Positions 25,401-33,276 of a stretch of 64,000 nucleotides of DNA are shown piece by piece. How positions within the stretch are numbered: position 1 is the stretch's first letter; each line of letters begins with the position of its first letter. The DNA comes from Clostridia bacterium (GTDB taxonomy: Bacteria; Bacillota; Clostridia; RGIG6154). Made by a program: the position numbers and the translations under genes. The DNA is taken from the NCBI GenBank assembly GCA_017410375.1, contig JAFQQW010000002.1, positions 1 through 64,000 of the forward strand, given 5' to 3'. The notes beneath the pieces were generated by a model. That model was not told the origin of the DNA. It worked only from the letters and a program-made list of their open reading frames with translations, and did not search any database.

Positions 25401-27886
25401 TAATCCATATCGTCTGTAATCAGAATCATGTCACATCTTGCATAGAAGCCGGATGTATCTACCAGTTCTAAAATATGTTCGCCTGCAGTTAAATCCACAT
25501 CGCCTGCAGTCTGCCAGCTGAAGCCGTTGTTCCCGTGTGTACCCATCAGACCGCCAATCTGCTTGCCGTCAATCTGAATGGCAAAGGTACGCTTGGAGGT
25601 ATAGCTGGAGGTATAGTCACGGCTGTGCGCAAATACTCTGTACTTGCCGTCTTTTACAACATTGATTCTTGCTTTTGCGTTCTTTGTAAGCTCAGGTCTG
25701 CCATCCTCAGGCGCTGCATTGTCAGCCTCAGGAATCATACCGCGCATTACACCGCAATCAAAGCTGCCGGTTACCACACCTTCTAAGTCCCATGTACCTA
25801 CATCATAGTAGCTTTCGGGAGTCAGCATGATAAGCTGCGGCGGAATTTCCGCATAAATCCAAACAGTCTGGTTTGCATCATCCCAGGAAACCTTTGCACC
25901 AAGTGCTTCGGATACGAAACGGAGCGGTACTAAAGTTCTGGAATTAACTAAAGTTGCGGGAGAATCCAATGTATATTTTTCACTGCCAACCTTTGCTTCG
26001 GTAGAATCAATGGTTAAGCGGATATCGGTACCGTTACGGGAACCGGTTGCGGTTTGTGTTTCATCGTCCCAGCCAACGGTACAGCCGAGCGCTTCAAAAA
26101 TTGCGCGGAACGGCACCATGGTTCTGTCGTTAATGAGTACCGGCGGAACATCAAAGGTCATATAAGAACCGTTTAAGTTGATGGCAATTTCATCCGCCGG
26201 ACGGTTCGGGTCTTTTTCTGTATTTACCTTTGTGGGACGCATATCACCCATAGCCACTAAGGATTTAATACCGTTGTTGGAGCTGTCGGGAACGAAATCT
26301 AAATTATCGGTAATGATAATCATATCCCATCTGCCGTAGTTACCGGTATGGTCAATAATCTTAATTTCATTCTGTCCTGCAACAAGAGGCAGAACAGCTT
26401 CTTCAAAGCCCCAGTTGGTACCATGTACACCGCATTCTCTTGCGTATACACCGCCCACATGAATCTGGAACTTTCTGCCACTGTTGGCAGGCTGGTCGAA
26501 GCTACGAACCATTACCTTATAGATACCGGTCTTGGGAACGGTAACCGTAAAGGTTGCAGGTTCATTCAAATGCGCTCTGCCGTCCGCCTTGGACATAATG
26601 ATATTCGCTTGCGGACTGCCGTGGGTAATGGGCGAAATCTGCCAGCTACCTAAGTTGGACTCGTCAAAATCCTTTGCAGAAACGACAATATATTCATATT
26701 CGTCGTCTACAAGCGTCTGATCCGCTTCGGGAACATTGGGGTCTGTGATCAACCCTGTAATATTGCTTTCATAAGTACCCTTTACAATGGTTGCCGACTG
26801 GTTTTCAACCGATGCATTTTCGGGCGGAATGTAGGACGGGCTGTTGGTCAGCAAAACGCCCTGAATACGACCGTAGTTTGCACCGCTGTCTACCACTTCA
26901 ACCTGCACATCGCCCTTTTCAAGGTCGATTTCACCGCAGTATTCCCAGGCAAAGCCGTTGACGCCATGCGCGCCCAGAGTACGTTCGGTAAGTTTTCCGT
27001 CTACAGCTACTTTATAGGTACGCACGCCGTCACCGTAGTCACGGGTCCATGCCCACAAATAATATTTACCGGCTGTATTGTTTTTGAAAACAGTAATTGC
27101 AGGCTTCATATTATCAGGCTTCTGTCCGCCGGGAGAACGGAGTACATCCAATGTCGAACCGTCTCTTCCGGGAGAAAGCCATGTACCTAAATGATCACCA
27201 AAAGCGCTTGCACCCAAGAAATATACTTCCTTTTTTTGGGGTTCTTCGCCTTTGGGAAGGTTTTTGTTCACAACGATTTCTTCTTTTTCCACTTCTTCCA
27301 CTTTGGAAACGATTTCGGGTTTGTTTCTTTCAAGCGCACCGCTCATACCCGAAGCATCGTCCGGAAGCCTAACGGTGGGGTTGGTGGAAAGGGCTACCGC
27401 CTCAACACGGGCATAGTTTGCCGAAGAGTCTACCAGCGAAATTTTCACTTCACCTTTCTTAACTTCCACCTTACCTGCTTCCTGCCATTTATATGCATCT
27501 ACACCGTGGTTACCCACTGTGTTGGGAAGCAAGGTATCGCCTACCTTAATCTGACAGGTACGTACACCGCTTACAACCGGATTACCATTGTTGTCAACAC
27601 CACCTGCAAAATCACGCACGCGAACCCACACCGTATAGTTTCCGTTTTCCGGAACCTTAATGGTTACGGTTGCATCCTTCGAATTTGCAGGCTTGTTGCC
27701 GCCGATGGCACGCAATACATACCCATAAGCACCATGTTCTCTGTTTGCCAAAGACCATGTGCCTTTGTTTGTGAAAGCGTCTGCACCAAGCATGATTGTT
27801 GTGTCTGCCGCAAAAGCGGTAACGGTACCGAGCACGGACAGTAACATACAAATTGCAAGAAGCAAACTCAAGCTTTTTCTGAACAT
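22457..27886 (-). CDS. giant secreted multidomain protein, candidate polysaccharide-active enzyme
   Basis: 1809 aa. Signal peptide about 1-27 (TAFA-A). Four CBM-like beta domains lie at about 30-175, 220-355, 398-535 and 683-830, each with a VWVRxRD-type strand and a (G)xHGxxxxxW turn. Between the third and fourth is a copper-amine-oxidase N-terminal-type domain, about 565-680 (TMVPFRAIFEALG, TLVPLRFVSEALG). A beta-rich region spans about 845-1165 and an alpha-helical, toroid-like region about 1170-1605 (EQRYLDAAYYTAQYL, VYYHHLPPFMAMLEDFL). Two C-terminal beta domains follow. The beta plus helical core recurs in the proteins at 38559 and 44554 and recalls sugar-processing enzymes with an (alpha/alpha) barrel, but I cannot name a family or catalytic residues. 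Perfect promoter upstream; divergent from an AraC gene. Confidence 0.75.
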   Translation of the reverse strand: MFRKSLSLLLAICMLLSVLGTVTAFAADTTIMLGADAFTNKGTWSLANREHGAYGYVLRAIGGNKPANSKDATVTIKVPENGNYTVWVRVRDFAGGVDNNGNPVVSGVRTCQIKVGDTLLPNTVGNHGVDAYKWQEAGKVEVKKGEVKISLVDSSANYARVEAVALSTNPTVRLPDDASGMSGALERNKPEIVSKVEEVEKEEIVVNKNLPKGEEPQKKEVYFLGASAFGDHLGTWLSPGRDGSTLDVLRSPGGQKPDNMKPAITVFKNNTAGKYYLWAWTRDYGDGVRTYKVAVDGKLTERTLGAHGVNGFAWEYCGEIDLEKGDVQVEVVDSGANYGRIQGVLLTNSPSYIPPENASVENQSATIVKGTYESNITGLITDPNVPEADQTLVDDEYEYIVVSAKDFDESNLGSWQISPITHGSPQANIIMSKADGRAHLNEPATFTVTVPKTGIYKVMVRSFDQPANSGRKFQIHVGGVYARECGVHGTNWGFEEAVLPLVAGQNEIKIIDHTGNYGRWDMIIITDNLDFVPDSSNNGIKSLVAMGDMRPTKVNTEKDPNRPADEIAINLNGSYMTFDVPPVLINDRTMVPFRAIFEALGCTVGWDDETQTATGSRNGTDIRLTIDSTEAKVGSEKYTLDSPATLVNSRTLVPLRFVSEALGAKVSWDDANQTVWIYAEIPPQLIMLTPESYYDVGTWDLEGVVTGSFDCGVMRGMIPEADNAAPEDGRPELTKNAKARINVVKDGKYRVFAHSRDYTSSYTSKRTFAIQIDGKQIGGLMGTHGNNGFSWQTAGDVDLTAGEHILELVDTSGFYARCDMILITDDMDYQPSTAYSELIAQAAPVRAFDVEVPLYPAYAREEGTILSENVIGNDKVQVKFYQVQTSNGVVIQNEIYNNVNGTWVKTNNRNEQLGYMVIRANAVSLGIAPQDRYVFQSQYLTAADKPASSYMGVDVFKAGVLKWFVPTSIEAISDKAVKITASTDVGTINAVWEIVDETDSPKVSVDASFTMDGYYTIGAAEGDEMTFEQYYFALAPFRVQSKRVDEDGGIYSEQYLFTPMGTYTMPENNKYTTAKVTKGVVIDPSMTRVDVVKRTDAEYGIGMKGTDGGYQGIAFAPILGAPDSYLTPGQTTSFSYRVISRVADWFDSYKFIAQDIYGVDSYRQHTYASLNEAIFNTRKLSLDPEFSGWDPLDKSYWNIESKNTTAVADPMQALQTYLLTEDENYLVERTLPTIANFMTRGNLQFNSKGGLAASNGYVSIEKIPYPIGSFINIYNMNVRGGLYELTRGRVPYLLETGIQNTLAGKNINGYNSMTPFSDDMYLYQYTGDKKYLESAMKKADEYLESTVYGDQTQQKPFGDFIYTTYYANLPALVDMYELSGEQRYLDAAYYTAQYLVTTLWVPGVTGDQRTEQLLVNYNTKNTFNGYHCWVGDEQKPLGPNDQTDYSETVDAWTAARSGLGLEQASTFLMGGYSGNIIMSMWVGDVLKIAAYTGDEYLATVAENAMVGRFANYSGYYYGRYGATNIQNQENYPYKGPDVSGVYYHHLPPFMAMLEDFLINQAFYRSGQKVEFPYVRQSGYAFFYANHYGFAPGNVYDMNDMWLWIDEGVLDSGNLQIDWVGARKDGKAAFMLMNQSASDVTTPLTFGEKVGAVSGVATIYDAAGNKSEATVENGQVTVTVPAKGMITVAIDAPEVKAPAFAGFDYTLEGTDVEIGSTYHDHGNGKAIVLQMNENDYYVYVYATDKPSAVTKVEMTYTAGGEKKTVSTESYPYEFIVKADDVNAPFSYELKLTATDGSVRTVKGGTVKPLN

Positions 27887-27916
27887 GAAATCACACCTTC
27901 CTTTTTTTCTACTATA

Positions 27917-27945
27917 ATTATAAACCGAATGTCTCGTCTTGTCAA
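27917..27945 (-). promoter_or_regulatory. consensus promoter of the 1809-aa gene
   Basis: Minus strand TTGACA, a 17-nt spacer and TATAAT, identical to the vegetative consensus. Confidence 0.85.
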
Positions 27946-28043
27946 CGGATTTTGATTATTCGATTCTATACTTATTTTACCATATAGATTGCGGTTTCAC
28001 AATTACTCAAAATATAAAAAACTTATCCCAAACTATATTTTTC

Positions 28044-28072
28044 TTGCGTATATTGAAAAAATATGCTATACT
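28044..28072 (+). promoter_or_regulatory. promoter of the AraC gene at 28094
   Basis: TTGCGT, a 17-nt spacer and TATACT, 22 bp before the start codon and about 100 bp from the divergent promoter of the giant gene. Confidence 0.7.
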
Positions 28073-28093
28073 GATATTAAAGGAGGTGCATAT

Positions 28094-28840
28094 ATGTTCC
28101 AGTCTGTTCCCGTGGTGCAATCTATTGCACTGTTTTACAGAATTCACCGGCACAAAGGCTTTGTGGCAGAAATTCAGAACCGAAAGAATTCATCCTTGCT
28201 GTTTTGCCTGCACGGAAAGCTGAAATTTGTGACCAACAAAAACGAAGAATTCTATGTAGATAAACTGCATCCTATTTATGTGCCTGCCGGTTCAAGCCAT
28301 CAGCATTTTTGTGTAAAGGACTGTGAGTGTATTCTGTTTGACTTTTATGAACAGACACCCGGTGACAGTATGGCAAACACCGCACCGGTAAACGAAAAAG
28401 AATTGCTCTCCATATATGCTGAAATTACCGCTTTGAGTGCGTTGCCCTCCGTTCCGAATCAGGCGAAAATTATATCCTTGTTTTATCAGCTCTTGTCCCT
28501 TTGCGCCCAGTCCGCACAAATCGGGCAAAACCGATTGCTTGCTCCTGCCTTACAGTACATTTCTTTAGAGTTCCAGAATGTGGATTTATCCCTTCAGCAG
28601 GTGGCAGACGAATGCCACATCAGCAAAATCTATCTGCACAAATTGTTTGTGCAGGAATTCGGCATCACCCCCTTTCGCTACATCACCCATCTTAGGATGG
28701 AGCGGGCAAAGGTTTTGTTGCAGGAAAAATATCCGCCAAAGCAGGTGGCAAAGCTTGTGGGCTACGGCGATATGTACGCCTTCAGCCGTGCCTACAAACG
28801 TCATTTCGGCGTCCCGCCCAGAAATGATTATATCAAATAA
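28094..28840 (+). CDS. AraC family transcriptional regulator
   Basis: 248 aa with an N-terminal cupin-type sensor (about 1-110; LFCLHGKLKFVTNKNEEFYV, PAGSSHQHF) and a C-terminal double helix-turn-helix (about 150-245; LSLQQVADECHISKIYLHKLF, KQVAKLVGYGDMYAFSRAYKR). The start is the ATG preceded by AGGAGGTG; the longer frame runs into the promoter. It is divergent from the 1809-aa gene, whose expression it probably controls in response to a sugar or other small ligand. Confidence 0.85.
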   Translation: MFQSVPVVQSIALFYRIHRHKGFVAEIQNRKNSSLLFCLHGKLKFVTNKNEEFYVDKLHPIYVPAGSSHQHFCVKDCECILFDFYEQTPGDSMANTAPVNEKELLSIYAEITALSALPSVPNQAKIISLFYQLLSLCAQSAQIGQNRLLAPALQYISLEFQNVDLSLQQVADECHISKIYLHKLFVQEFGITPFRYITHLRMERAKVLLQEKYPPKQVAKLVGYGDMYAFSRAYKRHFGVPPRNDYIK

Positions 28841-28863
28841 GATGAAAAGCAAGTAACGGAGCG

Positions 28864-28895
28864 GAAAAAAACAAGCCTGCTATAAGCAGGCTTGT
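28864..28895 (-). terminator. terminator of the rpsF-ssb-rpsR operon
   Basis: ACAAGCCTGC / GCAGGCTTGT stem (28871-28880 and 28886-28895) followed on the minus strand by a run of seven T. It may also stop the convergent AraC transcript. Confidence 0.8.
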
Positions 28896-28920
28896 GTTAA
28901 TTAAGCTCTTGTGTCGCCGA

Positions 28921-29175
28921 TCAATCGCTGGAATAGGGAAGCAGAGCCAAATGTCTTGCTCTTTTGATTGCTTCGGTCAACTGACGCTGATGCTTTGCGC
29001 AGGTACCGGTAATTCTTCTGGGAAGAATCTTGGAACGTTCGGAAACGAAACGTCTCAATTTAGCGGTATCTTTATAGTCGATAGACTGAACTTTGTCCAC
29101 GCAGAACTGGCAAACCTTTTTCTTCGGTTTTCTGGCTCTGGGAGCTCTGTCTTTAAAGTTTTCTCTTTCTGCCAT
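28921..29175 (-). CDS. rpsR: 30S ribosomal protein S18
   Basis: 84 aa, S18 of the small subunit platform, which binds S6. The body is typical ([36 protein letters not shown]). The N-terminal part keeps a CxxC pair ([11 protein letters not shown]), as in zinc-type S18. Last gene of rpsF-ssb-rpsR. Confidence 0.97.
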   Translation of the reverse strand: MAERENFKDRAPRARKPKKKVCQFCVDKVQSIDYKDTAKLRRFVSERSKILPRRITGTCAKHQRQLTEAIKRARHLALLPYSSD

Positions 29176-29202
29176 TGCAGTACACCTCCTTAAGTGTTTT
29201 GG

Positions 29203-29670
29203 TTAAAAGGGTAATTCGTCGTCATCGGGAAGCAGTACAAAATCGTCTGCCGCGTTTTGCTGAGGAGCCGCCTGCGGGGCAGTTTGCTGCACGCGGGGTG
29301 CGGTCTGCTGAACAGGTGCGCCCGGCGCCATTCCGGCACCCTGTGCGTCGCCCTTACGTTCTGCAAAATGCAGTTCGTCAACAACCACCTCGGTCACATA
29401 TACGCGTTTCCCGTCTTTGTCATCATACTGTCTTGTCTGAAGATTGCCTGAAAGAGCCAAAAGCTGTCCCTTAGCAAAATACTTTGCTAAAAATTCCGCC
29501 TGATTTCTCCAAGCCACGCAGTTAATAAAATCTGTCTGACGCTGTTCGCCCTGGCGCACGAAATTACGTTCTACAGCCAGAGAAAAGCTTACAACAGATG
29601 CACCTGTCGGTGTGCTTTTTAATTCAGGGTCACGGGTAAGTCTACCCATCAGAATAACTTTGTTTAACAT
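29203..29670 (-). CDS. ssb: single-stranded DNA-binding protein
   Basis: 155 aa. An N-terminal OB fold (about 1-108; MLNKVILMGRLTRDPELK, FINCVAWRNQAEFL) is followed by a Q-, A- and P-rich flexible linker and the acidic tail DDDELPF that recruits partner proteins. It protects single-stranded DNA in replication and repair. The standard Bacillota position between rpsF and rpsR supports the call. Confidence 0.97.
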   Translation of the reverse strand: MLNKVILMGRLTRDPELKSTPTGASVVSFSLAVERNFVRQGEQRQTDFINCVAWRNQAEFLAKYFAKGQLLALSGNLQTRQYDDKDGKRVYVTEVVVDELHFAERKGDAQGAGMAPGAPVQQTAPRVQQTAPQAAPQQNAADDFVLLPDDDELPF

Positions 29671-29689
29671 TCTTCGCTCCTCCGTTTAA

Positions 29690-29983
29690 TCAGTCTTCCT
29701 GCTTAATTACCAGGTAACGCAAGATACCGTCGGTAATCTTAAACTGTCTGTTCAGTTCTGCAGGGAATTCCGGATTGGCAGTAAATTCAACCAAAACATA
29801 GTACCCCTCGTTTAAATCGTCGATTTCATAAGCAAGTCTTCTTTTGCCCCAAGTATCTACTTTAGCAACTTCACCTGCGGAAGAAATCAAAGATGTAAAC
29901 TTTTCAACCAAAGCATTGACAGCTTCTTCACCCTTGGTCATATCCACGATGAAGATTGTTTCATACTTGTTTGTTTTTACCAT
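29690..29983 (-). CDS. rpsF: 30S ribosomal protein S6
   Basis: 97 aa, S6, which forms a heterodimer with S18 on the platform. Typical segments are YETIFIVDMT, WGKRRLAYEIDDLNEGYYVL and ILRYLVIK. The start is the ATG preceded by GAAGGAGGTG; the extra upstream codons are leader. First gene of the operon, driven by the consensus promoter at 30061-30089. Confidence 0.96.
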   Translation of the reverse strand: MVKTNKYETIFIVDMTKGEEAVNALVEKFTSLISSAGEVAKVDTWGKRRLAYEIDDLNEGYYVLVEFTANPEFPAELNRQFKITDGILRYLVIKQED

Positions 29984-30010
29984 CTTTTTACACCTCCTTC
30001 TGGACTTTTG

Positions 30011-30030
30011 ACGCATGCCTTCCCATGCGT
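30011..30030 (-). promoter_or_regulatory. leader hairpin before rpsF
   Basis: ACGCATG / CATGCGT with a 6-nt loop in the untranslated leader. S6-S18 autoregulation through an rpsF leader RNA is known in bacteria, but I do not recognise the canonical bulge, so the role is a guess. Confidence 0.3.
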
Positions 30031-30060
30031 AAGGAATCGCTTAACTTCATAAGCTATACT

Positions 30061-30089
30061 ATTATATACGAACTTTTCCATTTTGTCAA
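30061..30089 (-). promoter_or_regulatory. rpsF operon promoter
   Basis: Minus strand TTGACA, a 17-nt spacer and TATAAT, a perfect consensus. Confidence 0.85.
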
Positions 30090-30102
30090 GTCTTTTTTAT
30101 AT

Positions 30103-30138
30103 AAAAACGTGCCGGCTAAAACCGACACGCACGTTTTT
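30103..30138 (-). terminator. probable terminator after the PF06541-like gene
   Basis: AAAAACGTGC and GCACGTTTTT arms with an internal CGG/CCG pair. The minus-strand descending arm ends in TTTTT. It overlaps the end of the gene and isolates it from the rpsF promoter. Confidence 0.6.
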
Positions 30139-30508
30139 CCCGATTCCTTGCCGAAACATCCAGCAAAAAGATTGCCAGATAGCTTATACAGAACCACAAA
30201 ACCGAAAACAACAGGCTGACCTGCCCCATTATGTGAAGCTTTAAGTTGGAATAATCCCACACACCAAGCTTTAACCAGCGGTTAAGCAAAAGTCCCGAAA
30301 GGAACTCGGCAACCGTGATAAAGCCTGCACAGCACAAAGCCCGAAGTGCTTTTGTGCATTGCTTAAACCGTTTGTTAATCCAATCGATTCCGACAAAACA
30401 GATGCCCCCCAGAACCGTCATGCTCGGATGGGTATAGCCCCGCCACAGAATTTCCAACAGGCTGTAGCCGATTCCTCCTATTATAAATAAAGAAAAGCAA
30501 CGCTTCAT
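30116..30508 (-). CDS. small multi-pass membrane protein, PF06541-like (putative ABC-transporter permease family)
   Basis: 130 aa with about four hydrophobic helices. The patterns IGYSLLEILWRGYTHPSM, CAGFITVAEFLSGLLLN and KLGVWDYSN are those I associate with the CmpB-like family labelled putative ABC transporter permease. No ATPase gene is adjacent, and the real function of this family is unclear. The ATG is chosen because AAGGGGTG lies 6 nt upstream; a GTG three codons earlier sits inside that motif. Confidence 0.65.
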   Translation of the reverse strand: MKRCFSLFIIGGIGYSLLEILWRGYTHPSMTVLGGICFVGIDWINKRFKQCTKALRALCCAGFITVAEFLSGLLLNRWLKLGVWDYSNLKLHIMGQVSLLFSVLWFCISYLAIFLLDVSARNREKRACRF

Positions 30509-30558
30509 ACCAAACACCCCTTTTAAAGATGTATGTAGTTTGCGTTGCTTTTTATTTT

Positions 30559-31248
30559 TTATTCAGCGCAGAAGAACGCTGTGCCTTCTTCCGGGTTATG
30601 GATTGCATAAGAATCCAGTATCGGCTTGAATGAACCGTCATCGTTTCTGCCCGTATTCCACCAGCTTAAGAAATCCTCGGGGAACTGGGTAACATTTGTG
30701 CCCGGCATATATAAATAGAAAGTTTTGCAGTTTTCCATACCGTACGGCGCGGAAGGCACATGCAATGTTTCGTTTTCAATCCATTCCTCGGTCTTTTCAT
30801 TGGTAACCGTCAGGTCTCCAAGGGTCAGTCTGTAGGAATAATCATCAATTTTTTCAATACTTTCAAAATTGCCGATAAAATCACAGAAATAATAGGTACC
30901 CTTGTAACCGTCACCGCCCGAGCCCATATCGATGTCCTGATAATGTCCTTGGAACAAGCCATCCTCGGTTACGGTCATTTCGGTGTACCATCCGCCGGCA
31001 CCGCTGGAAAACCAGAATTCCTTTTGACCTTCAAAAGGCATCACAATCCCGGTTACACTTACCTCGGGTGTTTGTTCTTCTTCGGTCTCGGTCGCTTCCG
31101 CTTCCGTCGCTAAATCGGTTTCAGTTTCCTCTTCCGGAACCGAAATCTGTGTTTCCGTCTCGATTTCTGTATCTTTCTCCGCACAAGCTGTAAAAAGGCT
31201 TACGCAGAGTAACATACACATGCAAAAAAACAGAATTTTTTTATTCAT
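30559..31248 (-). CDS. lipoprotein, paralogue of its upstream neighbour
   Basis: 229 aa from MNKKILFF. The lipobox LFTAC (Cys about 23) follows a hydrophobic signal, then a low-complexity E- and T-rich linker (about 24-60). The folded C-terminal domain has GDGYKGTYYFCDF, DYSYRLTLGDL and YLYMPGTN. This domain aligns by eye with the membrane protein encoded just upstream (YLPGTP, YAATLSELL). Function unknown; possibly an adhesin-like or carbohydrate-binding surface domain. The longer frame upstream is shadow sequence. Confidence 0.7.
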   Translation of the reverse strand: MNKKILFFCMCMLLCVSLFTACAEKDTEIETETQISVPEEETETDLATEAEATETEEEQTPEVSVTGIVMPFEGQKEFWFSSGAGGWYTEMTVTEDGLFQGHYQDIDMGSGGDGYKGTYYFCDFIGNFESIEKIDDYSYRLTLGDLTVTNEKTEEWIENETLHVPSAPYGMENCKTFYLYMPGTNVTQFPEDFLSWWNTGRNDDGSFKPILDSYAIHNPEEGTAFFCAE

Positions 31249-31261
31249 ATAAAACGTCCTT

Positions 31262-32035
31262 TCATTTGTTTCCGAAATAGCCGAGCTTTGACGTCTCACA
31301 AAGCAAAGCATATGTATCCGACATTTCTCCCGGAGCAAAGGCAGCATAAAGCGCACGCATGGATTCGGGAACTTCTTCCTGCGGAGTACCGGGCAGATAC
31401 AAAACAAATTCCTCCCCGGGCTTTAAAACAGATGGCTCCGCGAAAATGTATTTCTTGCCGTCTTCCACCCAGTGACCTGCCTGCTTATTTGTGTAGAGCA
31501 ATTCAGAAAGGGTCGCTGCATAGGCGTGCTCGTTCATCTGCCGGACATTCTGAAGTTTCCCCTGAAACTCACTTTTAACAACATAATCCTCACCGTCCAG
31601 AACCGCCTTGCTGATATAATCTCCCACAAACGAACCGTCCGGTGAAATAACGAAATTTCCGGCTCTGTCTGTGTCACTTGCCAGCTTAAGCTTCACCTCT
31701 GTTTGTAAAGGAAAAACAGCTGTTGTCCCGCTTCCGGTCTGTAAAACCTCATTTTCGGAAGTGTCGGGATTGACAATTTCTTCTTCCGTATTGTCTTTTT
31801 CATCCGACTCTGCCGGGGCTTCAGAAGCTCCGCCCACATAAATGACGGTTGGCTTTGCTTCACGCACCGTGCCGGGATGCTCCATGTTCATGTAGATGGA
31901 TTTAATGGCGATATTCCGACCGTTTCCGTTATCCATGCAAACATCCGCAACACAAATCCCCAACAACAGAAGACATAACAACGACAGCACAATATTCATA
32001 ATCAAGAGCGTTTTTTTGCTGTTTTTCAAACGCAT
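31262..32035 (-). CDS. membrane-anchored extracytoplasmic protein, unknown
   Basis: 257 aa. One N-terminal membrane helix (about 10-31) follows a KNSKK cytoplasmic start. A long disordered segment rich in E, D, S and T (about 65-105) leads to a globular domain homologous to the following lipoprotein (GSFVGDYISK, FVLYLPGTPQEEVP). The pair is therefore a tandem duplication with two anchoring modes. It begins 11 bp after apgM in the yggS-apgM operon, though the functional link is not clear. Confidence 0.65.
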   Translation of the reverse strand: MRLKNSKKTLLIMNIVLSLLCLLLLGICVADVCMDNGNGRNIAIKSIYMNMEHPGTVREAKPTVIYVGGASEAPAESDEKDNTEEEIVNPDTSENEVLQTGSGTTAVFPLQTEVKLKLASDTDRAGNFVISPDGSFVGDYISKAVLDGEDYVVKSEFQGKLQNVRQMNEHAYAATLSELLYTNKQAGHWVEDGKKYIFAEPSVLKPGEEFVLYLPGTPQEEVPESMRALYAAFAPGEMSDTYALLCETSKLGYFGNK

Positions 32036-32046
32036 CCGTCTTCCTC

Positions 32047-33258
32047 CTACAGTGTTTTTTTAATAAGATGCCCCATAAGTTCAGAAGCCTTGTCCAGATA
32101 AACACCTGTGGCTTCGCACATTTTTTCGGTATAAGCTTCCGCACCTTCTTTTTCGTTTGTGCTGTCATAAAGCACAAAGGGTACAGGATCGGAAACGTGC
32201 GTTTTTAAATCCAAAGGGGTGGGATGGTCGGGCATCAGAAGTACCCTGTAGTCCTCTCCTCTTGCCTTTAAATCTGCAATAATGGGCGCAATAATTTTTT
32301 CGTCAATCAGTTCAATGGAGCGCACCTTGTTTTCCACCTCACGACGGTGACCGCATTCGTCGGGGGCTTCTAAATGCATATACAGCATATCATTTTCTTT
32401 CAGAAGTTCAATACCCGCCTGTGCTTTTCCGTCGAAATTGGTATGAATGTTGCCGGTTGCGCCCTCTACATCGGGGCAAACCATTTTAGCAGAAAGCCCG
32501 ATGCCTTTAATCAGGTCAACCGCAGAAACAACCGCACCTTTTACGCCGTACAAATCCGCAAAGGAATCCAAAACCGCCTTTCTGCCCTCGCCCCAGATCC
32601 AGAGAGATACTGCAGGACGCAGACCGCGTGCAATTCTGGCTTTGTTTACGGGGTGGTCTTTTAAGATTTTTTCACTTTTTTCCATGATTTCCTGCAAAAC
32701 ATGGGCATTTTTCCCCTTGGGCAGGTATTCGGTCACTTTCCTATCCGAAATATCATGGGGCGGTGTCAGTTCAAAATCCAACTCACCATTTCTCCAGACC
32801 AGAATATGTCTGTATGAAAAACCGGGATACAGTTGTAAGGTATCGGTATTGAGTTCTTTTGCCAGGTCTGCAATCAATGCATGTGCTTCTTCGGTGGTAA
32901 TTTCGTCTGAGCTGTAATCAATCATGGTCTTATCCGCATAATTCTCCTCGTCCGAAAGGGTGACCAGATTGGCACGGAAGGTAATATCCGCATCATTGAG
33001 CGGCACACCCACCGAAACCGCTTCCAAAGGTGAACGGCCTGTGTAATATTTTTCAGGCGCATAGCCCATAACCGAAAGGTTTGCGGTGTCACTGCCCGGC
33101 TTCATACCCTCGGGTACAGTTTTTGCCATACCGCAAATGCCTTTTTTTGCAAAATAATCCATATTCGGTTTTTTGGCAACCTCCAGCGGGGTTTTGTTGC
33201 CTAATTCCGCGTTGGGGTAATCTGCCATACCGTCTCCCAGAAAAACAATATATTTCAT
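32047..33258 (-). CDS. apgM: 2,3-bisphosphoglycerate-independent phosphoglycerate mutase, archaeal type
   Basis: 403 aa of the alkaline-phosphatase superfamily. It interconverts 3- and 2-phosphoglycerate in glycolysis without the bisphosphate cofactor. Visible are FLGDGMADYP (metal aspartate), KPGSDTANLSVMGY (nucleophile serine), YYTGRSPLEA, HLEAPDECGHRREV (metal ligands) and LMPDHPTPLDLKTH. This archaeal-type form is common in anaerobic Clostridia. It starts 18 bp after yggS. Homologues may have phosphonate-related activity, but the length and motifs fit ApgM. Confidence 0.92.
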   Translation of the reverse strand: MKYIVFLGDGMADYPNAELGNKTPLEVAKKPNMDYFAKKGICGMAKTVPEGMKPGSDTANLSVMGYAPEKYYTGRSPLEAVSVGVPLNDADITFRANLVTLSDEENYADKTMIDYSSDEITTEEAHALIADLAKELNTDTLQLYPGFSYRHILVWRNGELDFELTPPHDISDRKVTEYLPKGKNAHVLQEIMEKSEKILKDHPVNKARIARGLRPAVSLWIWGEGRKAVLDSFADLYGVKGAVVSAVDLIKGIGLSAKMVCPDVEGATGNIHTNFDGKAQAGIELLKENDMLYMHLEAPDECGHRREVENKVRSIELIDEKIIAPIIADLKARGEDYRVLLMPDHPTPLDLKTHVSDPVPFVLYDSTNEKEGAEAYTEKMCEATGVYLDKASELMGHLIKKTL

Positions 33259-33276
33259 GCTTTATGACTTCCTTTC

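Noticed and set aside
27191-27844. 217-aa open frame on the plus strand
   Set aside because: It lies fully opposite the 1809-aa gene, whose signal peptide and domain repeats are clearly coding; composition is rich in F, H and C as expected for an antisense shadow, and no ribosome-binding site fits.
28292-28528. 78-aa open frame on the minus strand inside the AraC gene
   Set aside because: It is antisense to a well-supported regulator and lacks start signals.
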